Assembly (NCBI GenBank): GCA_021826035.1
Contig: JAKBBE010000115.1
Span: forward strand, 1 to 9,037
Length of the DNA: 9,037 nucleotides
Reading direction: 5' to 3'
Source: Pseudomonadota bacterium
GTDB lineage: Bacteria > Pseudomonadota > Gammaproteobacteria > Steroidobacterales > Steroidobacteraceae
Positions 1-7,097 of this stretch are shown piece by piece. Each line of letters begins with the position of its first letter. Within the stretch, counting starts at the first letter, position 1. The translations under genes were made by a program, and so were the position numbers. Under the pieces are notes generated by a model that was not told the origin of the DNA, ran no database searches, and was given only the letters and a program-made list of their open reading frames with translations.

Positions 1-1373
1 CGTACCGGCAAAAATTTCTCGCCGGCTCCTGGCGGTTCGATACGTACTTCGGTCGCGACACGCTGATGAGCGTACGGCTGCTGATGCCGGCGCTCACCGC
101 CCACGCGATCGACGATGCACTCGACTCGGTCCTGGAGCGGCTCTCGGCGCACGGCCAGGTCGCGCACGAAGAGGACATTGGCGAGGAGGCGGTGCTCGAG
201 AACCTCAAGCGCGGGGTGCGCTCGGCGGCGCCGAGCTACACCTATCTCATGATCGACGAGAACTACCTGCTGGCGCCGGACGCCGCCGCATGGCTGCTCA
301 ATCCGCGCGAGCGGGCTCAGTCGGCAGCATTCCTCGCCGCGCCGGTGGGCGGGCCTGAGGAGCGACACGGCACGCACGGTGCGGCGCTGGTGCGCAACCT
401 GACGTTCGTGCTCGCGAGCGCCGCGCCGTTCGCTCGGGATCCGGTCCGCTCGCACCTGATTGGCCTGAAACCGGGCGTCCCGGTCGGTGACTGGCGCGAC
501 AGCAACACCGGCCTCGGCGGCGGGTACTACCCGTACGACGTCAACGCGGCACTCGTGCCGGCGGCGCTCGATGCGATCGCGCGGCTGTATGCGAGCGGAC
601 TGCTCAACCCGTATCTCACCGCCGCCGAGCGGCCCCAGTTCGCGCAGGCGGCCCGGCTGGCGCAGGTCTGGAGCCGGCGTGCCGCGCCGCTATTCACGGT
701 GACGGTGGCGCATGCCGCCGCGGTGCGGGACGTCAGGGCCTATGCCGCGGCGGACGGCGTTCCGGCGCGGGCCGCTCTGGCCTCGCTCGGTCGCGGTCCG
801 GTGTCCTTCCCCGCGCTCTCGCTGAGGCGCTCAGGCCGGCCCGTTCCGGTGATGCAGTCGGATGTCGGCTACGTGCTGCTCTTCGGCAAGCCCGCCGCGC
901 AGACGCTGCAGCGTCTGGTGGCCGCCGTGATGCGACCGTTCCCGGCAGGGCTGATCACGGGCGCCGGCCTGGTGGTGGCCAATCCGGTGTTCGCGCCGCA
1001 CACGCTCGCGGCCGAATTCACTCGCAATGCCTATCACGGCACGGTGGTCTGGTCCTGGCAGCAGGCGCTGCTGGCGGCGGGCCTCGCGCGCCAGCTGCGC
1101 CGCACGGATCTGCCACCGGCGGTGCGCGTGCAATTGCAGAACGCGCAACGCACCCTGTGGCGGGTGATCCACGCGACGCATTCGATGGCCAACAGCGAAC
1201 TGTGGTCCTGGACGTACAGTGGCGGCCACTACCACATTCGCCCGTTCGGCTCGGCCCGCGCCGATGCCTCTGAAGCCGACGCCGCGCAACTCTGGAGTAC
1301 GGTGTATCTGGCCGTACGGCCACCCGCGGGCCTGATGCGTGCAGCATCGCCCGTGGCGGCCGGGACGCACTGA
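1..1373 (+). CDS. Six-hairpin glycosidase-like protein (debranching/glucoamylase-like), 5' partial
   Basis: The reading frame is already open at the window edge (first full codon at 3) and stays open to the TGA at 1371-1373, so this is the C-terminal ~456 residues of a longer protein. The ATG at 66 is internal: the residues before it (SWRFDTYFGRDTL, ending just before it) form a motif like the TYFGRDSL block near the start of the catalytic (alpha/alpha)6 barrel in glycogen-debranching and glucoamylase-like enzymes. Further barrel-type blocks follow: an acidic HEEDIGEE segment (nt 168-191), DWRDSN then a glycine-rich stretch and YPYDVN (489-545), AYHGTVVWSW (about 1029-1058) and SELWSW (1194-1211). 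Glu and Asp in these blocks are candidate catalytic residues, but I cannot assign them. It is the first visible gene of the operon, 2 bp from the next glycosidase. The six-hairpin fold is fairly likely. The exact GH family, substrate and any signal peptide cannot be judged from this fragment. Confidence 0.72.
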   Translation, partial: YRQKFLAGSWRFDTYFGRDTLMSVRLLMPALTAHAIDDALDSVLERLSAHGQVAHEEDIGEEAVLENLKRGVRSAAPSYTYLMIDENYLLAPDAAAWLLNPRERAQSAAFLAAPVGGPEERHGTHGAALVRNLTFVLASAAPFARDPVRSHLIGLKPGVPVGDWRDSNTGLGGGYYPYDVNAALVPAALDAIARLYASGLLNPYLTAAERPQFAQAARLAQVWSRRAAPLFTVTVAHAAAVRDVRAYAAADGVPARAALASLGRGPVSFPALSLRRSGRPVPVMQSDVGYVLLFGKPAAQTLQRLVAAVMRPFPAGLITGAGLVVANPVFAPHTLAAEFTRNAYHGTVVWSWQQALLAAGLARQLRRTDLPPAVRVQLQNAQRTLWRVIHATHSMANSELWSWTYSGGHYHIRPFGSARADASEADAAQLWSTVYLAVRPPAGLMRAASPVAAGTH

Positions 1374-1375
1374 GC

Positions 1376-3661
1376 GTGCCGCGCGCCGGCCTCGGGGACG
1401 CAACGGCCCGCGTGGTGGCGGTCCTCGGGGCGGCGCTGTGCGCGGCCGCCGGTCCGCTGGCGCACGCTGCCGGCGGGTTTCACCTGCGCGTGGATGCCGC
1501 GGGGCTGGGGGACTATTTCCCGGGCATGCTGGGCAACGGCATGCTCGCGACCCTCACCGCCCGGCGCGGCACCCGCGCCACGCAGACCTACATGGTCGGG
1601 CTGATGGACCGCACTCCCGGCGATATGGCCCGCCCGGCGCTGCTGCCGGGGTGGAACGGCATCGACTACAACCCGGACCCGGTCGCGAGCGCGGCCGGCT
1701 GGATGAATCACGGGACCCTGAGTGCGGCGCGGTTTCGCGCCTATCACCAGACGCTCGATCTGCACGATGCGGTCCTGACGACACGCTACCGCTATGTCGA
1801 CGGGACGCGGGTCACGTCGATCACGGCGGTCAGTTTCCTCAGCCAGACGCAGACGCACCTCGGTGTGATCCGCCTGAGTATCACGCCACACTTCAGTGGA
1901 CGGATTACGGTCGCCTTCCCGCTCACGCTGTGGCGACCGCACACGCCGCGCTTTGCGCTCGGACGGCTCACCGGGACGCAGGTCAACCAGGCGCTCGCCG
2001 CCCATGGATTGACGCTGACACCGCGGGCGCCGGCCACGCCGGACCGCGCCGCGCTCTGGTACCCGGGCACCGTGATCGTGAACCGCCGCGGCGTCTCGGC
2101 GGCCGATCGCACCGTGTGGCTCGCGGGTCGGGCGGCGAACAGTCTGCCCATCGCCCTCGCCGCGGCGCTCTCGCTGCCCCGGCACGCGCCGGTGCGATCC
2201 ATCCGCGTGCGCCGCGACCCACATCGCGTGGCGCTGGTGGTGCGCATGCAGGTCGAAGCAGAGCACCGCTACACCTTCACCACCTTCGCCAGCCTCTCGC
2301 GCAGTGGCTGGGGCGGTGGCCGGCGCGCGGATCTTGCCCGGGTGCGAGCGGCGCGACGCAACGGCTTCGCGGCGCTGCTGGCTCAGCAGCGCGCCGCTTG
2401 GCGCACGCTGTGGCGAGCGGACATCCGCATCGAGGGCGACCGGCAGGCCCAGCAGGTGGCGCACTCGGCGTTGTACTACCTGCTCGCCAACACGAGTCCG
2501 GACACCGGCTGGGCGGTCGGACCCTGCGGGCTGACGCTCTGTTATGCCGGGCACGTGTTCTGGGACAGCGATACCTGGGTGTACCCGGCGCTGCTGCTGC
2601 TGCACCCGCGGCGCGCCCGCTCGTTGCTGAATTTCCGCGACCGTACCCTGCAGGCGGCGCGTCAGCGCGCCCGGGCGCTCGGCTACGCCGGCGCGATGTA
2701 CCCCTGGGAGTCCGATCCGTACAACGGCAGCGACCAGACCCCGGCCTCCGCGCGCGCTCTCTCGCTGAGCGAGATCCACGTCAACGCCGAGATCGCCATC
2801 GCGCAGTGGCAGTACTATCTCACCACCCTCGATCGCTCCTGGCTGCGCACGCACGGCTGGCCGGTGATCCGTGCGGTGGCGCGTTTCTATGCCAGTCGTG
2901 CGGTCTATGACGCAAAGACTCGCCGGTACGAGATTCTGCACGTGACCTCGGTGTCCGAGTCGCACGGGGACATCCCCAACGACACGTACACGAACCTCGT
3001 GGCCGTTCGCGCGCTGCGCATCGCAGTCGCGGCCGCACACGCACTCGGTGTACCGGCCGATCCCGATTGGCAGCGCATTGCCGCGCGGATGACCGTTCCG
3101 CTCGCCCCAGGCGGCGGGCATCACCTGCCGTACCAGGAAACACGTGCGGCGGCTGCGGGCGCCGCCTTTGGCGGCGGGCCGTTGCCGCTGTTGTTCCTGC
3201 CGGCGCTCGACCTGCGCCTGCCGCCGGCGCTGTGGCGGGGGGATTATGCGGCCGCGGTGCGACCGGTGCCGCTGGCACATTTTGCCGACGTCAGCATGGG
3301 GATTCTGCCGTGCGTGGCCGCCGCGGACATGGTCGGTCGAGCCGCCACCGCGGGCCGCTGTGTGGATTTGTACCTGACCGGCGGCACGCTGAAGCCGCCC
3401 TTCAACGTGCGCACCGAGACGGCCAGCAACAACGTCGGTCCATTCCTCACCGGTTCAGGAGCCTATCTGCAGAGTCTGATCTTCGCGTTGACGGGCCTGC
3501 GGATCCGCCACAGCGGCCTTGTGGACGCGTACACTCCGGTTCTGCCGCGCGGCTGGCGCTCGCTGACGCTGCGCGGGGTGCAGTTTCGGGGCCAGCGCCT
3601 CGAGATCACGGTCGTGCGCGGCGCGCACGGGCTCGTGCGGCTGAAACGGAGAGTGTTATGA
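1376..3661 (+). CDS. Exported GH65-family glycoside hydrolase (PGGHG/acid-trehalase-like)
   Basis: A 761-residue protein starting at GTG 1376, two bases after the previous stop, so probably translationally coupled; no good Shine-Dalgarno site or nearby ATG competes. Residues 1-32 look like a Sec signal peptide: an Arg-containing n-region, an Ala/Leu/Val-rich core and a likely cut after AHA. An N-terminal beta-sandwich (about 35-330) precedes an (alpha/alpha)6 barrel (about 355-715). Family-like blocks are GHVFWDSDTW (392-401, substrate-binding Asp397), MYPWES, then EIHVNAEIAIAQWQYY, and SESHGDIPNDTYTN, which aligns without gaps to the GH65 block DEYHxNVxNNxYTN and places the general acid at Glu528. 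A late PFNVRTE block puts Glu681 where the hydrolase branch (protein glucosylgalactosyl-hydroxylysine glucosidase and relatives) has its general base. Phosphorylases lack that Glu. I therefore infer an inverting alpha-glucoside hydrolase in the periplasm. The substrate (kojibiose-, trehalose- or glucosyl-galactose-like) is open. Confidence 0.86.
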   Translation: MPRAGLGDATARVVAVLGAALCAAAGPLAHAAGGFHLRVDAAGLGDYFPGMLGNGMLATLTARRGTRATQTYMVGLMDRTPGDMARPALLPGWNGIDYNPDPVASAAGWMNHGTLSAARFRAYHQTLDLHDAVLTTRYRYVDGTRVTSITAVSFLSQTQTHLGVIRLSITPHFSGRITVAFPLTLWRPHTPRFALGRLTGTQVNQALAAHGLTLTPRAPATPDRAALWYPGTVIVNRRGVSAADRTVWLAGRAANSLPIALAAALSLPRHAPVRSIRVRRDPHRVALVVRMQVEAEHRYTFTTFASLSRSGWGGGRRADLARVRAARRNGFAALLAQQRAAWRTLWRADIRIEGDRQAQQVAHSALYYLLANTSPDTGWAVGPCGLTLCYAGHVFWDSDTWVYPALLLLHPRRARSLLNFRDRTLQAARQRARALGYAGAMYPWESDPYNGSDQTPASARALSLSEIHVNAEIAIAQWQYYLTTLDRSWLRTHGWPVIRAVARFYASRAVYDAKTRRYEILHVTSVSESHGDIPNDTYTNLVAVRALRIAVAAAHALGVPADPDWQRIAARMTVPLAPGGGHHLPYQETRAAAAGAAFGGGPLPLLFLPALDLRLPPALWRGDYAAAVRPVPLAHFADVSMGILPCVAAADMVGRAATAGRCVDLYLTGGTLKPPFNVRTETASNNVGPFLTGSGAYLQSLIFALTGLRIRHSGLVDAYTPVLPRGWRSLTLRGVQFRGQRLEITVVRGAHGLVRLKRRVL
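3648..3653 (+). promoter_or_regulatory. Ribosome-binding site of the GH31 gene
   Basis: GGAGAG lies a few bases before ATG 3658, inside the end of the GH65-type gene. It fixes the GH31 start at 3658, although the same frame is open much further upstream. The start is followed directly by a lipoprotein signal sequence, which independently supports it. The ATG overlaps the upstream TGA as ATGA. Confidence 0.7.
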
Positions 3662-6438
3662 GCGCAACGGCGCACCGATCGACTGGGAGTGTTCTGCGGC
3701 GCGCCGGCGCCGGGGCCGCAGTACTCGCGGCGCTGCTGCTGGCGGCGTGTTCGCGCGGACCGGTCCAGCACGGCTCAGTGGTCGTCGCCGGCAAGGCGCG
3801 CTTCGAGTTCCTCACCCCCACGCTGGTGCGGATGGAGTACGCGCCGCGCGGGCACTTCGTCAACGCGCCCTCGGTGGTGGTGCAGAAGCGCCACTGGCCG
3901 GCCGTCGCCGTGACGGTCGAGCAGAGCGGCGGCTGGATGATCGCCACCTCAGGCTCACTCCGTGTGCGCTACCGGATGCACTCCGGGCCCTTCACGCCGA
4001 AGAACCTCCAGGTGTCCTGGAAGAGCGCCGGCGCGCCCGTGCACCGCTGGATTCCGGGGCAGCACGACCCGCTGAACCTCGGCGGGCTCACGGACTCCCT
4101 CGACAATGTGAGCCGCCAGAACCTGCCGCCCGGGAAAGAGGATCGGGAGAGTCCCGTCGATGACATCATTCCGGGCATCGACGTGCGGCTTGCGCATGCC
4201 CAGCCGGGGCTGCTCAGCCGCGCCGGTTACGCGCTGATCAATGACAGCGGCACGCCGGTGTGGAATGCCGCGCACACCTGGATCCATCCGCGCCCGAACG
4301 TCCATGACCAGGACTGGTATCTGTTTGCCTACGGGCGGCACTATCGGCGCGCGCTGCGTGAATACGCCGAGCTCTGCGGGCCGGTGCCGATGATTCCGCG
4401 CTACGTGCTCGGACCGATGGTGACGGACCTGAATTTCGAGTACTTCCCCGGATCGCCCGCGGTGCGCAACCCGGCGTTCGCCCGCTACGGGGTGCAACAC
4501 CTCGAGCGCGAACTGATCCGTCTGCGCAGCGCACACATCCCGGTCGATACGCTGGTGCTCGACTTCGGCTGGCACAACTACGGCTGGCAGGGCGGCTACG
4601 ACTGGAGCCCGCTCATTGCGCATCCGCGCCAGTTCATGGGCTGGCTGCACCAGCACGGCTTCAAGCTGGCGCTGAACGATCACCCCGGCTACGCCAATAC
4701 CCGCGAGAGTGGCTTGTCGTATCAGGACAGTCACGCCGGGGAGGTGTTGCGCGACCTCGGTTGGCAATGGCCGCCGAAGCCGACGTTCCAGGCCGATCTG
4801 GCCGGTCTGTGGCAGTTCAGCACCGGGCCCTACACACCGGGCAAGCACGGCCCAGAGCGCTGGCGGCCGGTGCGGGTCGGATTCACGTGGCGCTCGCAGT
4901 TGCTGCGTGGCGCACACGGTACGGGCTGGTACCGCGCGACCGTGCAGCTGCCCGCTCAGCTGCCGCCGCATCTGTATTTGTACCTCGGCGGGGTGTCGCA
5001 CGCGTACACGCTGTTCGTCAACGGCCATCGCGTGCCGCACAGCCACGAGCAGTGGCCGCGGCGCACGACCTACGCCGACATCACCGCTGCGATCCAACCC
5101 GGCAAAGTGAACCAGATCGCGCTGCAGGTCACGGCCGGAGCGCACGGTGGCGGGTTGATGTTCGCCCCGACCGTGATCCAGGATGTTCCCCCGCCGCCGG
5201 CGATTCGCTTCAACCTTGCCAACCGCGAGCAGGCCGACGTGTTCATGCACGACCTGCATGCGCCCCTGCTGCGCCGCGGCGTGGACTTCTGGTGGGTTGA
5301 CGGGGGCAGCGGTGCGGCCCGCATGCCGGGATTGAACCCGCAGCTGTGGACCAACGAGGTGTACTACGAAGCCACGCAGCGCGAAACCAATAAGCGCGCG
5401 TTCATCCTGTCGCGCTACGGCGGCTGGGGCAGCGAGCGCTACCCGGGCTTCTTCACCGGCGATACCTACTCGCAATGGCCGGTTCTTGCCTACGAGGTCG
5501 CCTTCTCCGCCCGCGGCGGCAATGAACTGATCGACTACATCAGTCACGACATCGGCGGTTTCCACGGCACGAAGATCCCCTTCGCGCTGTATGCGCGCTG
5601 GATCGAGTTCGGCGCGTTCGGGCCGATTCTGCGCATGCACAGCGCGCACGAGAATCCGTTCGAGGGGAATCTGCGCATGCCCTGGACCTACGGGGCGCGC
5701 GGCGTGGCCCTGATGCGCCGCTATTTTACGCTGCACACCGAGCTGATCCCGTACCTGTACACCTATGCCTGGGAGGCGCACCGGCATGCGGTGCCGATCC
5801 TGCGGCCGCTGTACCTCGAGGACGTGCCCGGCGGGCAGGCCTATGACCATCCGCATGAGTACTTCCTCGGTGCCGATCTGCTCATCGCGCCGGTGCTGAG
5901 CCCGAGCGGGGTGCGCTCGGTGTACCTGCCACCCGGAGCGTGGATCGATTTCTTCACCGGTAAGCATTATGCCGGCGGCAAGACCTACACCGCGCACTAC
6001 GGCGTGGCCGACACTCCCGTGTTCGTACGTGCCGGGGCGGTGATACCCGAACAGCAGCCAAGCGCGTATTCCAACGCCAAGCCGGTGAATCCGCTCGTGC
6101 TGCAGGTGTACGGGTCTGGCGTCGGACGCTTCGATCTGTACCAGGACGATGGCCGCTCGCTCGATTATCGATCGGGGCAGTACGCCTTGACGCCGATCGA
6201 CTACCACACCCGCAATGGCCGCCACCGGTTGGTGATCGGTCCGACCCGCGGAAAATATCGCGGGCAGCTGGCGACGCGTGGGTACGCGCTGAGTCTGCAT
6301 ACGCGCCAGCGGCCAACCGCGCTCACCGTCAACGGTACGCCTGTGCAAACGGTGAGCTGGGACGGTGCACATCGGATCGCGCGCGTGCAGATTCCCGCGC
6401 AGAGCATCCGTCAGGTGGTGGTAGTCACATGGCGGTGA
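3658..6438 (+). CDS. GH31-family alpha-glycosidase, outer-membrane-type lipoprotein, with inserted beta-sandwich domain
   Basis: A 926-residue protein. The signal peptide ends in the lipobox LAAC with Cys31 as lipidation site; Ser32 at +2, not Asp, favours the outer membrane. Residues about 35-240 form the N-terminal beta-sandwich typical of GH31, including QPGLLSRAGYALI. The catalytic barrel runs from about 245 (PRYVLGP) to about 720, followed by C-terminal beta-domains with FLGADLLIAPV near 736-746 and a DUF5110-like end. The nucleophile is predicted as Asp548 in DFWWVDGG and the acid/base as Asp602 in TGDTYSQW; SHDIGGFHG (629-637) and RMHSAHENPFEG (from 659) are further GH31 blocks. The DFWW-type nucleophile motif differs from the usual WxDMNE and points to a divergent subgroup, so glucosidase versus xylosidase or another activity cannot be settled. 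An extra domain at about 383-509 interrupts the barrel. The gene is coupled to both neighbours (4-bp overlap upstream, 10-bp downstream). It is probably a retaining exo-alpha-glycosidase acting outside the cytoplasm. Confidence 0.92.
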   Translation: MSATAHRSTGSVLRRAGAGAAVLAALLLAACSRGPVQHGSVVVAGKARFEFLTPTLVRMEYAPRGHFVNAPSVVVQKRHWPAVAVTVEQSGGWMIATSGSLRVRYRMHSGPFTPKNLQVSWKSAGAPVHRWIPGQHDPLNLGGLTDSLDNVSRQNLPPGKEDRESPVDDIIPGIDVRLAHAQPGLLSRAGYALINDSGTPVWNAAHTWIHPRPNVHDQDWYLFAYGRHYRRALREYAELCGPVPMIPRYVLGPMVTDLNFEYFPGSPAVRNPAFARYGVQHLERELIRLRSAHIPVDTLVLDFGWHNYGWQGGYDWSPLIAHPRQFMGWLHQHGFKLALNDHPGYANTRESGLSYQDSHAGEVLRDLGWQWPPKPTFQADLAGLWQFSTGPYTPGKHGPERWRPVRVGFTWRSQLLRGAHGTGWYRATVQLPAQLPPHLYLYLGGVSHAYTLFVNGHRVPHSHEQWPRRTTYADITAAIQPGKVNQIALQVTAGAHGGGLMFAPTVIQDVPPPPAIRFNLANREQADVFMHDLHAPLLRRGVDFWWVDGGSGAARMPGLNPQLWTNEVYYEATQRETNKRAFILSRYGGWGSERYPGFFTGDTYSQWPVLAYEVAFSARGGNELIDYISHDIGGFHGTKIPFALYARWIEFGAFGPILRMHSAHENPFEGNLRMPWTYGARGVALMRRYFTLHTELIPYLYTYAWEAHRHAVPILRPLYLEDVPGGQAYDHPHEYFLGADLLIAPVLSPSGVRSVYLPPGAWIDFFTGKHYAGGKTYTAHYGVADTPVFVRAGAVIPEQQPSAYSNAKPVNPLVLQVYGSGVGRFDLYQDDGRSLDYRSGQYALTPIDYHTRNGRHRLVIGPTRGKYRGQLATRGYALSLHTRQRPTALTVNGTPVQTVSWDGAHRIARVQIPAQSIRQVVVVTWR
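4804..5184 (+). other. Galactose-binding-like beta-sandwich module inserted in the GH31 barrel
   Basis: Residues about 383-509 of the GH31 protein are not GH31-like. They resemble the sugar-binding N-terminal jelly roll of GH2 enzymes: RWRPVRVGFTW, then GTGWYRATVQLP (421-432), LYLGGVSHAYTLFVNG (441-456) and an Asp-Ile turn leading to PGKVNQIALQV. The module ends in a proline linker, DVPPPP (509-514). It lies after the barrel strand ending in ALNDHPG (to about 344) and before the segment leading to the nucleophile (548), where GH31 enzymes often carry a small insert subdomain. Boundaries are approximate and sugar binding is inferred from fold resemblance only. Confidence 0.68.
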
Positions 6439-7067
6439 ATCCGGGCGCATCGCCCGCGCAGGGCGGGGGCGATGCGCCACTGATGCAGTCCTTCGATCTG
6501 TTCCCCACCCGCGTCTGGCAGGGGCAGCTTGCGGCCCTGCAGCCGCACTTTGCGCAGTGGGTCGCCTGGGTGCTCGCCCTGCGCGCCGAGCAGCCCACCC
6601 CGGCGGGGCGCACCAATCGAAGTGGTTGGAACAGTCAGGACATGGCAGTGCTGGAGCGGCCGAATCTCGCCCCGCTGCGCCAGGCCGTGACGCTCGCCTG
6701 CACCCAGGCGCTCGAGGAGATGGGACTCGGCAAGCAGCGCTTCACGCTGCAGTCCTGGATCAACCTGCACGAGCATGGAGGCTTCAACTTCCTGCACATG
6801 CACGAGGGATCGATGCTGTCGGGTTCGTTCTATCTCAAGGTGCCGTCGGGCTCGGGGCCCCTGGTGTTCCGCGATCCGCGCGCCGGCGTGCTGCACAGCG
6901 CGGTCAAGGGTCCGGTCCCGAACGGACACTGCGACATCGAACTGGCCCCGAGCGAGGGGCTGCTGGTGCTCTTCCCGGCGTGGATGGAGCACTACGTCGA
7001 GCCGCACGAGGGCCACGAGCCGCGCATCTGCATCGCTTTCAACGCCAATTCGCCCGCGGGCGCCTAG
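6429..7067 (+). CDS. Putative 2OG-Fe(II) oxygenase, TIGR02466-type
   Basis: A 212-residue protein if the ATG at 6429 is used, or 194 residues from ATG 6483 (Met19). The later start gives MQSFDLFPTRVW, which resembles how this family normally begins; residues 1-18 are Gly/Ala/Pro-rich and encoded over a hairpin, so the shorter form is a real alternative. An AGGTGG about 10 bases before 6429 could serve the first start. The core NFLHMHEGSMLSGSFYLKVP (121-140), followed by SGSGPLVFRDPR and the late block FPAWMEHYVEPH (182-193) with RICIAFN (199-205), is the double-stranded beta-helix signature. Candidate metal ligands are His123/His125 and His188; Arg199 could bind 2-oxoglutarate. No signal peptide or membrane segment is visible, so it is probably cytoplasmic. 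It is the last gene of the operon and overlaps the GH31 gene by 10 bp. Substrate and role are unknown; proteins of this kind can occur near glycan-uptake loci. Confidence 0.8.
   Translation: MAVNPGASPAQGGGDAPLMQSFDLFPTRVWQGQLAALQPHFAQWVAWVLALRAEQPTPAGRTNRSGWNSQDMAVLERPNLAPLRQAVTLACTQALEEMGLGKQRFTLQSWINLHEHGGFNFLHMHEGSMLSGSFYLKVPSGSGPLVFRDPRAGVLHSAVKGPVPNGHCDIELAPSEGLLVLFPAWMEHYVEPHEGHEPRICIAFNANSPAGA
6444..6478. repeat. Perfect 11-bp inverted repeat between GH31 stop and the internal oxygenase start
   Basis: GGCGCATCGCC at 6444-6454 is matched exactly by its reverse complement GGCGATGCGCC at 6468-6478, with a 13-base loop. The hairpin begins 5 bases after the GH31 stop and ends 4 bases before ATG 6483. 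It has no following T-run, so it is not a standard intrinsic terminator. It could stabilise the upstream mRNA, lower oxygenase translation by covering the G-rich region before 6483, or be a chance product of high GC. Confidence 0.55.
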
Positions 7068-7080
7068 ACGTTCCGCCCGC
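7056..7080. terminator. Weak hairpin at the convergent gene ends
   Basis: GCGGGCG (7056-7062) pairs with CGCCCGC (7074-7080) around an 11-base loop containing the oxygenase stop codon TAG. It sits where the + operon and the - strand unit converge (gap 7068-7097), so a two-way termination role is possible. No T-run follows on either strand, and a 7-bp GC stem is easily found by chance in this DNA. Confidence 0.25.
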
Positions 7081-7097
7081 AGGTGCGCTCGGCGCGC

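Noticed and set aside
66..68. ATG 66 as the true start of the first gene
   Set aside because: The conserved TYFGRDTL block lies just before it in the same open frame, so the gene begins outside the window.
1229..3280. A 683-codon open frame on the minus strand opposite the GH65-type gene
   Set aside because: Low-complexity Arg/Gly/Ala/Gln-rich product lacking recognisable motifs; a shadow of the real plus-strand gene.
3067..3657. Possible N-terminal extension of the GH31 protein in the same frame
   Set aside because: The frame is open here, but the product is Arg/Ala-rich noise lying inside the GH65-type gene. The Shine-Dalgarno site and the lipoprotein signal mark ATG 3658 as the start.
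3955..6480. An 841-codon open frame on the minus strand, antisense to GH31 and spanning the hairpin region
   Set aside because: The product is rich in Arg, His, Pro and Ala with no domain pattern, and the plus-strand GH31 has intact catalytic motifs. Long antisense frames are expected from GC-rich third positions.
7052..7061. GCCCGCGGGC palindrome near the oxygenase stop
   Set aside because: It leaves no room for a hairpin loop, lies in coding sequence and is ordinary for this base composition.
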